64,000 nt of DNA from Nelumbo lutea (Eukaryota > Streptophyta > Magnoliopsida > Proteales > Nelumbonaceae). Location of the stretch: positions 64,018,383 through 64,082,382 of the forward strand of contig JAKGHH010000002.1 in the NCBI GenBank assembly GCA_022828595.1, written 5' to 3'. Positions 1 to 8,897 of this stretch are shown piece by piece (position 1 is the first letter of the stretch; every line of letters begins with the position of its first letter). The notes under the pieces are model-generated. The model did no database searches. It was not told the origin of the DNA and saw nothing but the letters and a program-made list of their open reading frames with translations. The position numbers were made by a program, and so were the translations under genes.

Positions 1-207
1 TCACTATTTGGAAATGAATTTGGAAGCAGTTCGATTTGTATGTTATCTTGAAACTGTTATGTTTGAGTTATTGTAGTACAGATATAAGTTAATTTCTTTT
101 ACAATAGATCTACAAGAATTTGAATGCAACTTGATTTGTACATTATCTTGAATATGTTCTACCCACGTGGCAAGCACAAGTAAGTGGTTGACAGACCAAG
201 TAGCGTT

Positions 208-565
208 GGTAGAAGCTCTTCTCCTGTTGTGAATGTTTATGAAATCAAAAAGTTCTCTAGTTACAGGTTTTCTGAATTTAATGTTTATAGTTGGAAAAAT
301 ATGTTTGTTTTTTAATAAATTTTATTTTCTAAATTTTGTATCTAATCTTACTGTTGTTGAAAATTTCGTTCTGTTGCATTTTATTTTAAAACCTTGAAGC
401 TGGTAGAAGCTCTTCATTTGCGAAATGTTTATGAAATCAAAGTGTTCTTTAGTTACAGGTTTTCTGAATTTGATGTTTTGTTTAAGGATAGAATTTTGTA
501 ACAGATGTTGTCGTTGTTGGAAATTTTGTTCTGTTGGATTTTATTTTAAAAATTTGAAGAATAAT
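208..565. repeat. Imperfect tandem duplication, period about 194 bp
   Basis: A block starting GGTAGAAGCTCTTC at 208 recurs at 402. Both copies contain ATGTTTATGAAATCAAA, TTACAGGTTTTCTGAATTT and a downstream TTCTGTTG(C/G)ATTTTATTTT. The copies differ by many point changes and one internal length change, so the duplication is not recent. No convincing coding frame runs through it. In the flanking DNA (1-207) a shorter similar pair, TTGATTTGTACATTATCTTG-like, occurs twice. Confidence 0.75.
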
Positions 566-642
566 AGAAGGCAAATTTGATATTTCATTATTTCTGTCAA
601 TGTATAAAGATGATATCAATTGTTAGAAAAGTTAGGAATACT

Positions 643-728
643 TTAGGGTTGTGTTTGGTTTAAAATAAAAGGTAGGAAAAAGAAGGGAAATGTAGGGTGA
701 CTTTTCTTTCAAACCAAATGCAGCCTAA
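643..728. mobile_element. Small MITE, GTTTGGTTT-ended (about 86 bp)
   Basis: The left end reads TAGGGTTGTGTTTGGTTT and the right end, reverse-complemented, reads TTAGGCTGCATTTGGTTTG, giving a terminal inverted repeat. The interior is a purine-rich then pyrimidine-rich half (aaggtaggaaaaagaagg / cttttctttc), so the whole folds back. A related element lies at 30972-31110. No clean 8-bp target duplication is visible. Confidence 0.55.
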
Positions 729-743
729 GGGATTTTTCAAACA

Positions 744-880
744 GTAGGGCTATGTTTGGTTGTGGTGTAAATCTAAATTTACACCGAGGAGTTTTACATT
801 GATTGACTTTTGAAAGTGTAAAACAGAAACCAGTATTTACATTCACGTGTTTGGCTGATCAATGTAAAATATATGTTGGA
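744..880. mobile_element. Left end of a hAT-like MITE (GTGTAAA family)
   Basis: TAGGGCTATGTTTGGTTGTG followed by GGTGTAAATC and internal (T)TTACAT(T/C)GAT words matches the style of the elements at 14404-14748 and 41732-42026. I cannot place the right end. A possible partner is the GTGTTTGATTATAATACGGG stretch near 2198, which would make this a 1.5-kb element. Confidence 0.4.
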
Positions 881-2404
881 CTTTTGCAAATGTTTGGAGG
901 ATACCCATCGATGTAAGTCTACCTTTGTTTAAATAACGGTTATTGGGTTTGTAGGATCTATACAAAAGATACAATGGGAAAATACTCTGCATTATAAACT
1001 CTCATGTCTTCATACAACCTGCAATAATTAAATTTGCAAATATCAGATCAAAACCCCACCTAGGAATTTCACTGATAAGGTGATTGGCGTTGTCAATGAG
1101 ACCATAGGCAACACAGTTTGCTATCAGAGAGAACACAGTGGATTGATAAGATTGGAACCCAGATTTAGTAACGCTAGTGTGGATACAACTACTTTCGAAA
1201 TTCAAAGATATTTTGTAGGATTCAAGAATAGAGAGAAGTGTTTGTTGATAGAACTGGGTGATCCTGTAGAGAACTGTTTTGTAGTCCAGAAGGGCCTTTT
1301 ATGGGGAACCCTTTTCAATGGAGGCTCAGATGATAGAACTGTAGTGAGATGGTTGATGCTTGTGCTGTGAGGCATTTCATCGAACAGTTACGAATTGATT
1401 GAATGTTCCAAAACCATCCAAGTGACAATGATGGAACTATTACATTTTTTAAGAACATATTTGTAGTTTAAGTTGAGGGAATATACAATACCTTGCATCA
1501 AATCGCTTTATAGTGTGTTCAACAGTTAGAGACAGAAAAGAAACAATGGCGGAAACTTTGATCCTCTGATAGAGTGCTGAGAAATTGTAATTACCGTTTT
1601 GGGTTGGAGACATACACCAAAACTTAACCATCAGAAAGCAAATGGGTTGTCGAATGACAAAAACTTTGATAATGTCTCCCATTAGCGACATTTCCTCCAT
1701 CTCCCATTTTGGGTCCTATGTAGTAATAATCAAGCGGCTACAGGTTTTAGAGGCAGATATAAATATGCTATTGTTGGCTTTATGATTTTAATTTGAAGGC
1801 ACTCCACCGTAGACCAAAACCTCGACACATGGCGCGCAGACTCTTATTAATGGCCAACTTCAATAGGAGAAGCATCGAGGAACTTGTGCTTGGGTAATTC
1901 CTAGAGACTCGATCGAGACAAAAAAGCAGGGATGAAATGACAAAGCAACGATGGAGAAGCAACAACATTGGCAAAGCAGCTTCAATGGTGAGCTTCAATG
2001 CACGACGGAGAAGTAGCGACGCCGGTGAAGGAGGGATGAAACAGAGCAGGTAGGAGATGGAGAAGAGATATGTTATTAAGAGTGGGAGTGCTTTTACTTC
2101 GATGGGAGAAGCGAAGAGGTTTTACATGGATTTTTTCGATGTATTTTTCACATCGATTATTGATTGAATAATATATACAATGCATTCAAATATTCATACG
2201 TGTTTGATTATAATACGGGAAAGACATGATACTGAATAAACTTAAAGCCAATCAACCGATATCACAAAAGAGAGAACCATTCAGGTATATTCATCAAAAT
2301 TCAAGGGGTGCCTTGATTGGCCAAACCTCTTCCAAGGCCATACCTTTTTGATATCATAGATTTTCCCCATCAAAAATAACCAACAAAGTGAGAGAGAATC
2401 TTGA
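881..2404. other. Spacer without a supported gene
   Basis: Short open frames occur here (for example 1080-1370 on + and 1780-2185 on -), but none shows a recognisable domain, a splice context or a codon pattern that sets it apart from its surroundings. The stretch may be the interior of a larger decayed element whose left end is at 744. Confidence 0.5.
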
Positions 2405-4340
2405 ATTTTTTTATTGTACCTTTTTTTAAATAAGATAAAATTTATTGATAATTTGAAAGTACATGAAGCCCAAAAAAGTTGTATATTATATTTACATCAA
2501 ACTTAAGCAAAAAGATGGGCTAGAGTGGAAAAAACTGTCGTAAGCAAATTCCTTGCCATAAAGCCTTTCAGATGAAAACTTGAACTTTATATGGGATCTT
2601 GAGCTTCCAGATTAGGCTACAGTAGAAAAAACTAAAAGATGTTGATGGTTTGACATTAATAAATACCTGATAAGCAGATTTAACATTGAATACACCACTA
2701 TTTGTGTGCTTCCAAAGCAAAGCAAGCAATCAGATGATAAGTCTAGTTAAGGTGTAATCGATGATATATGCCTGATGGTTTCATTTGAGAAATGTATTTG
2801 TAGCTCACCAACATTCCAAGTGCCATCACTATTTAAAAGATGAGACACAGGCATTGTGTGATTTCTAGTTGTTTGGGGAACATGTCCTAGAAAAGTAGGG
2901 ACCCAAGGGTCATTTGCTGCATCTATCTTTGGCCCATCATGAAGTACCCAACAAACATGTGACTTGATCACTTGAGCAATTTGGACCGCTTTCTTCCACC
3001 AAATTGAATTGCTTTTTGTCGCTTTTGCTACAAAAATGCTACAGTTTGGATAAAATTTCTCTTTAGTATAGTTGGCCCAAAGTGAATTTGCTCCATAGCA
3101 TAATCTCCAAACCTGCTTTGCAAACATTGCCTTGTTCATCTCCTCTGCTAAACAGAGGCCTAATCCACCTTTTTGCTTTGGTAAACATAACTTGGACCAT
3201 GAGATAGTGTGAGATGAGTGTTGTTGCCGAGATCCCTTCCACAAAAAATCCCTACAAAGCTTATCGTACTGTGATGTAAACCTCTTGGGAAATAACTTCG
3301 TGAACATTGCATAGATTGACCCACTGCCTTAATTAATGTAGTTCTTCTTGCTTGGGATAACAAACAACCTTGACTTCCATCCTTCCACTTGTGATTGTAA
3401 CCTATGTAATAAATCCTGTTGTTGTGTGATTCTAGCTTTCTCACCTCCCACTCTTGCTCCCAAATATTTTAAAATGTGACTACTTTGTCTGATACCCATG
3501 ATAGAAGAGAGTAATCTTCTGTGCCTTCTATGTATTTTGGGACTGAAAAATATTTCTGATTTTGTGTAATTTATTTGTTGTCCCGAAATACTTTCAAAGG
3601 AAATAAGAATTTGTTTTAATTGTCTAAGTTCCTTTGGATGAGCCTTGCAAAACAGGATGGAATCATCAGCAAAAAGTAAGTGACTTGTGCTAGAACTGGA
3701 TCATCGGAGTTTGAAACCCGTAATGAGTCCTTTGCTTTCTGCTTCTTGCATTAGGAGAGTTAGAACTTGCATACCTAAAATGAAGAGATATGGTGAAATA
3801 GGATCTTCTTGTCTGAGGCCTCGCTTCAGTTGAAGGTTCCTCGTAAATTGATCACAAATGATGGAGTAGATATACATTCCTGTACGAGATTACACCAATG
3901 AAGTGGAAAATTCATTTTCTTCATAACTTCAACCAAGAAAAGCTGATTCATTTTATCAAAAGCTTTGGACATGTCTAACTCAATTACAACCCATCCCTTT
4001 TTATTCTCTGCCTCTTAACATGATGAAGAATTTCTTGAGTGAGCAAGTCGTGATCGGATATTTGTCTATCTCTGAGGAACCCAACTTGATTTGGCGCAAT
4101 TAGCTCCTGAAGTAATGGCTTCATTCGATTTGCCATCCATTTGGTGATGATTTTATAGATAATATTGCAGAGACTTATTGGCCTATAGTTAGACGGCCTC
4201 TCTGGATTCCTGCACTTAGGAATAAAAGTGATGCAGGTGTTATTAATTTCCTTAAGAAGTTGTCTTGTTTGAAAGAAATCAGATACTAATTGGACAATGT
4301 CTTCTCTGAGAGAACTCCAATAATGTTGGAAAATCACAAT
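2405..4340 (-). mobile_element. L1-type LINE, 5'-truncated, reverse transcriptase region to 3' end
   Basis: Read on the minus strand, the translation runs through plant L1 ORF2. It starts with the NYRPISLCNIIYKI block (4337-3984), then the catalytic aspartate block ELDMSKAFD (near 3960), then RQEDPISPYLF (near 3800), the HLLFADDSILF catalytic box (near 3665), the SGQQINYTKSE block, and the C-terminal region FLWKG...KGGLGL (3307-2747). The second catalytic motif FADD is intact. The frame is interrupted by a stop after 3984, another near 3830 and at least one frameshift, so the element is dead. The endonuclease and ORF1 are missing at the 5' end. The T-rich stretch at about 2408-2440 on + is probably the A-rich 3' tail. 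Confidence 0.85.
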
Positions 4341-4675
4341 CCAAGCTTAAAGTCCTATCCAGACCCTACCTTATAGCGTCTGTCAGTATTTAGTAATAGA
4401 ACTACAATCTTCTCAGTTATTAATCATACTTATTGGGCCTGACCCCTACAATCAGGACTCAAAATTTAAAACCCACTAAAGAAGTTGAACCACTGATCCG
4501 TCTGATGTAAACTACATCAACAAATCAGTGATTTATATCAGTAGGTGATTAATTGAGTGAGTCAACAGTTTGTTATAATATGACAGGTTAGAGGACGATC
4601 CAAATTGGGATTGTGGCAGGTCACCAACACTGAGGTCCATCCAAATTGGGATTCTGGCTTTTAAAGAGGGATTGG
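4341..4675. other. Spacer without a supported gene
   Basis: No coding pattern is seen. The phrase ATCCAAATTGGGATT occurs twice (about 4598 and 4648) with a similar context, a small local duplication. Confidence 0.5.
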
Positions 4676-4833
4676 GGTCTGCTACTCACACAGGGAGCCT
4701 AACAACGACCTGACAGGCACATTCTGCTATGCATTGAGAACATTTTCCGTATTTATCGGAAATGTTCCTGATGCATGGTGGGATGTGCCTGTGAGGTCCG
4801 TGTGAGGCGCCATGTGTGAGGAACAGATCTGAT
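4676..4833. mobile_element. Palindromic hairpin MITE (family E, GGCGCC subtype)
   Basis: The core at 4707-4798 folds on itself: GACCTGACAGGCACATTCTG on the left pairs with the reverse complement of GGGATGTGCCTGTGAGGTC on the right, and ATGCATTGAGAACATTTTCCG with CGGAAATGTTCCTGATGCAT. The outer arms extend to about 4676 (TCTGCTACTCACAC) and 4833 (GTGTGAGGAACAGATC). Sister copies lie at 7478-8187, 13994-14156, 31186-31480 and 36902-37033, with a fragment at 23411-23456. Predicted open frames on both strands here are a consequence of the palindrome. Confidence 0.75.
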
Positions 4834-4899
4834 CTCTTTAAAAAAGGGTCTTACACGGGAGATTGGATATCTTGCCCATATAACGCATCTCACATCAAG

Positions 4900-4995
4900 C
4901 AAGCAGACACATCCCACCATGTATGGGAAATATCTCACATACTTGTGTTATTATTCATGGGAGATATTCCCACTACATGGGGATGTGCCACCAGG
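4900..4995. mobile_element. Second hairpin of the same family, diverged
   Basis: CACATCCCACCATGTATGGG and AATATCTC on the left mirror GAGATATTCCCACTACATGG and GGATGTG on the right. The spacing and words match the hairpin 100 bp upstream, so this looks like a tandem or nested sister insertion. Confidence 0.6.
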
Positions 4996-5152
4996 TGAAC
5001 CTCTCAATGATTATTAATACTCGAGGCTGAACGTGTTACTGGCCTCACCTATCATCATGTCTTTCAGGAAGTGAATTAGGTAGCAAATTGGTGGGTTCAT
5101 GCATGATGTTTTTTCCTATATCTTCTCTCGGACCTCTCCCATCTCTACATCG

Positions 5153-6454
5153 AGGGGTGGATTTGAGTTAAGCTGAGCCGAATATTTGGCTATTCGAGCT
5201 CGACTCGCTAAAATTGTGTTAGGTTCAAGTTCGAACTTGAGCTTAATTTGAGTTAAAGACTTGAGCTCAAGCTCGGCTCAGTTCAAAGCTTGCAAGTTCA
5301 AGTTCGATTAGGCTTGAGCTCGACTACATGTCAAGTTTTTTTTAAATAATTATTATATATAAAAATATTTTTAATTTTGCATACAAAAAATTAAGAATTA
5401 TAAAAGTTATTTATTATATATATTTATATGTATGTATGTATGTATGTATGGATGTATGTATGTATTTATATATGTATGTATGTATATAATAAAAAAATTA
5501 TTTATTTATTATACTAGGCTCAATTAGGCTCATGAGCTTCACTAGGCTTGAGCTCGGCTCGACTAGTAAACGAGCCTATATATTAGGCTCAAGCTCGGTT
5601 TAAACTAAGGTTGCAACTTGGGTCAGGTTGACCCTAACCCAACCTGAAAAAGTCGGGTTGGGTTGATGCTTGGGTTAGGGTTAGGGTTGAAATTTATGAG
5701 CCCGACTTTACTCCGGGTTAAGTTAGGGTTGACCACTCGGGCAAACCGATCCAACCCAAACCCAACTTTGTAGTACATATCATATATAAATATATGTTAT
5801 ATATGTGATCTACCATACATTGATTTGTTTAATGCATGATAGTTGTGTAGCCCCCACCACATACTATCATTTATTTCTTTTAAGATAATCACATCACTTA
5901 ATCCTAATTGGAAATACTAAGACCTTAATAATATACTTTATGTTTTTTGAATATTTTGTTCTTTATCTCCACTTTGTTGTTTGCCACCCATAGTTTGATG
6001 CCCATAAAAGATCTATTATAAGCCATAACTCATAATAAACTATAGGCATTTCAAACACTTTCTTTTCTAAATTTTGTACTTAAAGAACCAATAAAAACAT
6101 CAACAAACAAATACTAATAAAACATAGGATTAATATATGTAGTGAAATTTGAGTTAAGATATGAGACTAAGAAGTTTGTATGAGATATTAAGGGATGGGA
6201 AGAAAGTTGGGTTGGGCCCAATCTGAGCCCAGTGCAACCTGAAATTGACCTTGGGTTGGGTTAGGGTTGAAGGAATTTGGTTAGGGTTAGGGTTGGATAG
6301 GTTGGGTTAAAGGTCGGGTTAGGTTAGGGTTGGGCGTTTAGAACTTAGGGTTGGCCTCAACCCGACTTAACCCAGACCAACTTGTAGCCCTAGTTTAAAC
6401 TGAGTTGAGCCGAGCTCAAATAGCTCGTAAGAAGCTTGGCTTGTGGCCACCTCT
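5153..6454. mobile_element. hAT-like MITE (family A, GAGCTCGAGC-rich), interrupted
   Basis: The left end AGGGGTGGATTTGAGTTAAG and the right end (reverse-complemented AGAGGTGGCCACAAGCCAAG) are inverted. Both sub-terminal regions are built from overlapping GAGCTCGGCTC/CTTGAGCTCG words around an AT-rich core with a (TATG)n microsatellite near 5425-5485. The element is split by a second MITE at 5606-6392. Without it the length is about 507 bp, which fits the related copy at 14940-15462. I do not see a clean target duplication. Confidence 0.7.
5606..6392. mobile_element. hAT-like MITE (family B, GGGTTAGGGTTG-rich), nested
   Basis: The ends are TAAGGTTGCAACTTGGGTC on the left and, reverse-complemented, TAGGGCTACAAGTTGGTCTG on the right. 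Both ends abut the 8-bp sequence GTTTAAAC (5598-5605 and 6393-6400), a perfect target duplication of hAT length. The sub-terminal DNA is a run of GGGTTGGGTT/GGTTAGGGTTAG words that imitate telomere repeats, and the middle is AT-rich non-coding DNA. A related copy is at 27656-28220. The element sits inside the family A element and is therefore younger than it. Confidence 0.85.
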
Positions 6455-6520
6455 ATGACTACAGCTCCACCCAAAATAGTAATTAAGGCTCAATTTGAAA
6501 AGAACACAAATAAATATATA

Positions 6521-7184
6521 TGATGTAGGGTGATTTGGCCCGACCTAGTAATAGGGGGACATGTGGACGCAACCTAACTAGTAGAACAACAGCTCAACCT
6601 AACACGCCAAGTCCGCAACGGATCTACCTCGGGACAAGTCTACCTCGGTGCAAGGTCACATCAGGACCACCTCGGTCCCAAGGCACTTCAGCATTCAAAT
6701 CAGGTGTAAAAAACACGAGCTCAGGAGATGCTCACCAACTGCCGCATGGTAATTCTAAGGTGCTCACCACCGTACCCTGCATCTTACGGGATCGCGCCTT
6801 GTAACGGCTATATTAGCTCACCCACTCCCCGATTCAGGCGGAAATGGGAAACCTTACCGGTTGGTGGCATTATCCCCACCTAACACGGAAACGGATTCCA
6901 CCACAGCAGGGATCCAGGAACTACTCCACCAAACCCGTGAGGACTCCAGTATATAAAAATCTCACCCCCAAGGGCGAAGGTATGCGTAATCTCTGCTCTC
7001 TAGCTCTCTCACAATCTATTATCATCTTCAAGCTCACTACTAAGTGCTAACTTAACCATCGGAGTGTCCTCGCCGGGTAAGCCACCCCGAATTCTCTGAT
7101 TCATCTCTTGCAGGTTCCTCAGTTCCCATCGTTGCTGGTAGCTAGATTATCTCCTACAGGGAACAATCGGATTGTGTTACATCA
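6521..7184 (+). mobile_element. Solo LTR of a retrotransposon (664 bp)
   Basis: It starts TGATGTAGGG and ends GTTACATCA (terminal inverted TGATGTA/TTACATCA) and is flanked by a perfect 5-bp duplication ATATA (6516-6520, 7185-7189). Promoter-like order is visible: a TATA box (TATATAAAA, about 6950-6957), a CT-rich leader with GCTCTCTAGCTCTCTC, then CATCGGAGTGTCCTCGCCGG, a phrase style I associate with Ty3/gypsy LTRs of many plants. No primer-binding site or internal genes adjoin it, so the internal part has been lost by LTR-LTR recombination. Clade assignment is inference. Confidence 0.85.
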
Positions 7185-7189
7185 ATATA

Positions 7190-7477
7190 CAATATAAATA
7201 GTTAAATACATACAAAATACAAGTTTGCACTCTTTGTATTTGTACTTCTTCCAAATTGAGCCTAATAGGGTTATGCAGAATTGAGCCTTATGAAGACTTT
7301 AATAATTTGGATCTATGGAGTTGGGATCTCCTACCGGCAAAATAAGTTCCAACACCTTACCAACTTGATCTAACACTATACTCTCACTATGAAACTAGGG
7401 CTCATCATAAAAGTGGAGCCCGTCATGCATGAAATGTGTGGTGTCAGATGATGTTGGTACATGTTGAAACATGAGTT
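7190..7477. other. Short spacer, no gene seen
   Basis: AT-rich DNA between the solo LTR and the next MITE, with a local duplication around TTGAGCCTAATAGGGTTATG/TTGAGCCTTATG. No coding or RNA feature is supported. Confidence 0.4.
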
Positions 7478-8187
7478 CAAATCAGCCCCCCACAAAATTG
7501 CCCCCCACTAGACCTGTTCATGGGCCAGGCTGGGCCGGGCTTTCACTTGTCACTAATGAAAATATACTAGGCCCGAGCCCGAGCCTGGCTTGACCAACGG
7601 GCCTATAACTTGGGCCCGAGCCCGGCCCTGGTAAAATGCCCGAAGCCCGACCTAATTGAAAAAAAAAACAAATTTCCCTATTCAAATTAGAATTAAAAAT
7701 TCATATAGTATTTTTTTTTCTATTTAAATGAACAATGGGCCTACAAGATGGTATTTTCCCCTTTCTTTTATATTTTAAAATACAATTTTACATTCTTAAA
7801 TCAAAATATTTATTCAAATGGACATAATCACATAACTAATTTTAAGTTTAATATTAGGTCAGGCCGGGCCGGGCTCAGGCCGTGCTATTTTGACAAAACC
7901 CGAGCCTGGCTCGAATTTATTATGAGCCAGGCTTTTTGGCCCGAATTTAAGCCCGCGGGTCTATAAGCATGTTCAAGCCCGTCCGGGGGTCGGGCCAGGT
8001 CAGGTCGGCCCGTCAGGGCACCCGACCCATGAACAAGTCTATCCCCCACAATGTCTTACAACATATCTTTGCCTTGTATTGGGAACATCTCCCAATGATG
8101 ACATCATTATTTTTTATATTATCATTAGGAGATGTTACCAATACACGACGGGGATGTCATGTGGGACGTTGTGGGGGACTGATTTGA
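7478..8187. mobile_element. Palindromic hairpin MITE (family E) split by another MITE
   Basis: The outer arms CAAATCAGCCCCCCACAA (7479) and TTGTGGGGGACTGATTTG (ending 8186) are inverted. The inner arms TTGTATTGGGAACATCTCCC (8073) and the reverse complement of GGAGATGTTACCAATACACG (8128) are also inverted, around a central ATGATGACATCAT. The left arm carries the 533-bp element at 7509-8041. Removing it restores a hairpin of about 170 bp, like the copy at 13994-14156. Confidence 0.75.
7509..8041. mobile_element. hAT-like MITE (family D, GGGCCGGGC-rich), nested
   Basis: The ends are TAGACCTGTTCATGGGCC and, reverse-complemented, TAGACTTGTTCATGGGTCGG. The flanks CCCCCCAC (7501-7508) and TCCCCCAC (8042-8049) form an 8-bp target duplication with one mismatch. 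The sub-terminal DNA is rich in GGGCCGGGCTC/GGCCCGAG words and the centre is AT-rich. A related copy is at 37292-37796. The element carries no transposase, so it depends on an autonomous partner. Confidence 0.85.
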
Positions 8188-8366
8188 TCTCTTGAAATGT
8201 ATTTTGTTGGTAGGTGACTTGGACTCAGGTCTGTGGGATTGACTGGTTGAGTTGGACGACTGCGCAATGTGCAATTTTTAAGGTCGCATAGTTGATCATT
8301 TCATTCGTTTAATTGTTTCTAGTTTCTACTTTCTACAGGACTTGTAATCAGGATTCAGACGTTGCT

Positions 8367-8835
8367 TAGGGATGACAATTTTCCCCATTCCCGATGGAGA
8401 CCTGATTTTCCCGACCCGATGGAGTTGGGTGTGGGGATTGTTTTGGCAGGGCGGGGACAGAGACAGGGATGAGGATTAATAGGAATCCTCAATCAGGGTC
8501 AGGGTCGAGGATGGGGATTGAAGTCCCCGCCCCACCCCGACCCTGATTATGCATATATATATTATTTATATTATATATGTTAAGTATATATTATTATATT
8601 ATTTATATTATATATATCAAAATATATTTAAAAAATGTTTATAATTTAAAATATTTATTTATTTAAATAATTTTATTTTTCAAATAAATACTGTTACTTA
8701 AAAAATTTTGGAATTCGGGTCCCGCGGAAACCCATCCCCGTCGGGATCGGGGACGGAGACGGGTTTAATTTTGATAATCGGGGTCGGGGACGGCGAATAT
8801 GATCCCCGCCCCGAACTCGCCCCGTTGCCATTCCA
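8367..8835. mobile_element. hAT-like MITE (family C, GGGGATGGGG-rich) next to the ACP start
   Basis: The ends are TAGGGATGACAATTTTCCCC and, reverse-complemented, TGGAATGGCAACGGGGC. The sub-terminal DNA consists of CCCCGCCCC/GGTCGGGGACGG words around an AT core. Sister elements are at 33234-33648, 43760-44147, 52977-53461 and 55648-56106. Its right end lies 62 bp upstream of the ACP start codon, so it occupies the proximal promoter or leader of that gene. A clean target duplication is not visible. Confidence 0.8.
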
Positions 8836-8897
8836 AATGCTGCTAGTCACCTCCTTGGGTGTCTGAGGCCTAGAAAGAGATCTAGAGGAGTAGAAAG

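Noticed and set aside
1080..1370. A 96-codon gene
   Set aside because: No domain, no promoter context, and the region has the look of a decayed element between two MITE-like ends.
5640..6320. Interstitial telomere repeats (GGTTAGGGTTAGGG)
   Set aside because: The words are TTAGGG-like rather than the usual plant TTTAGGG, are irregular, occur in both arms of MITE family B, and recur in its other copy at 27656-28220.
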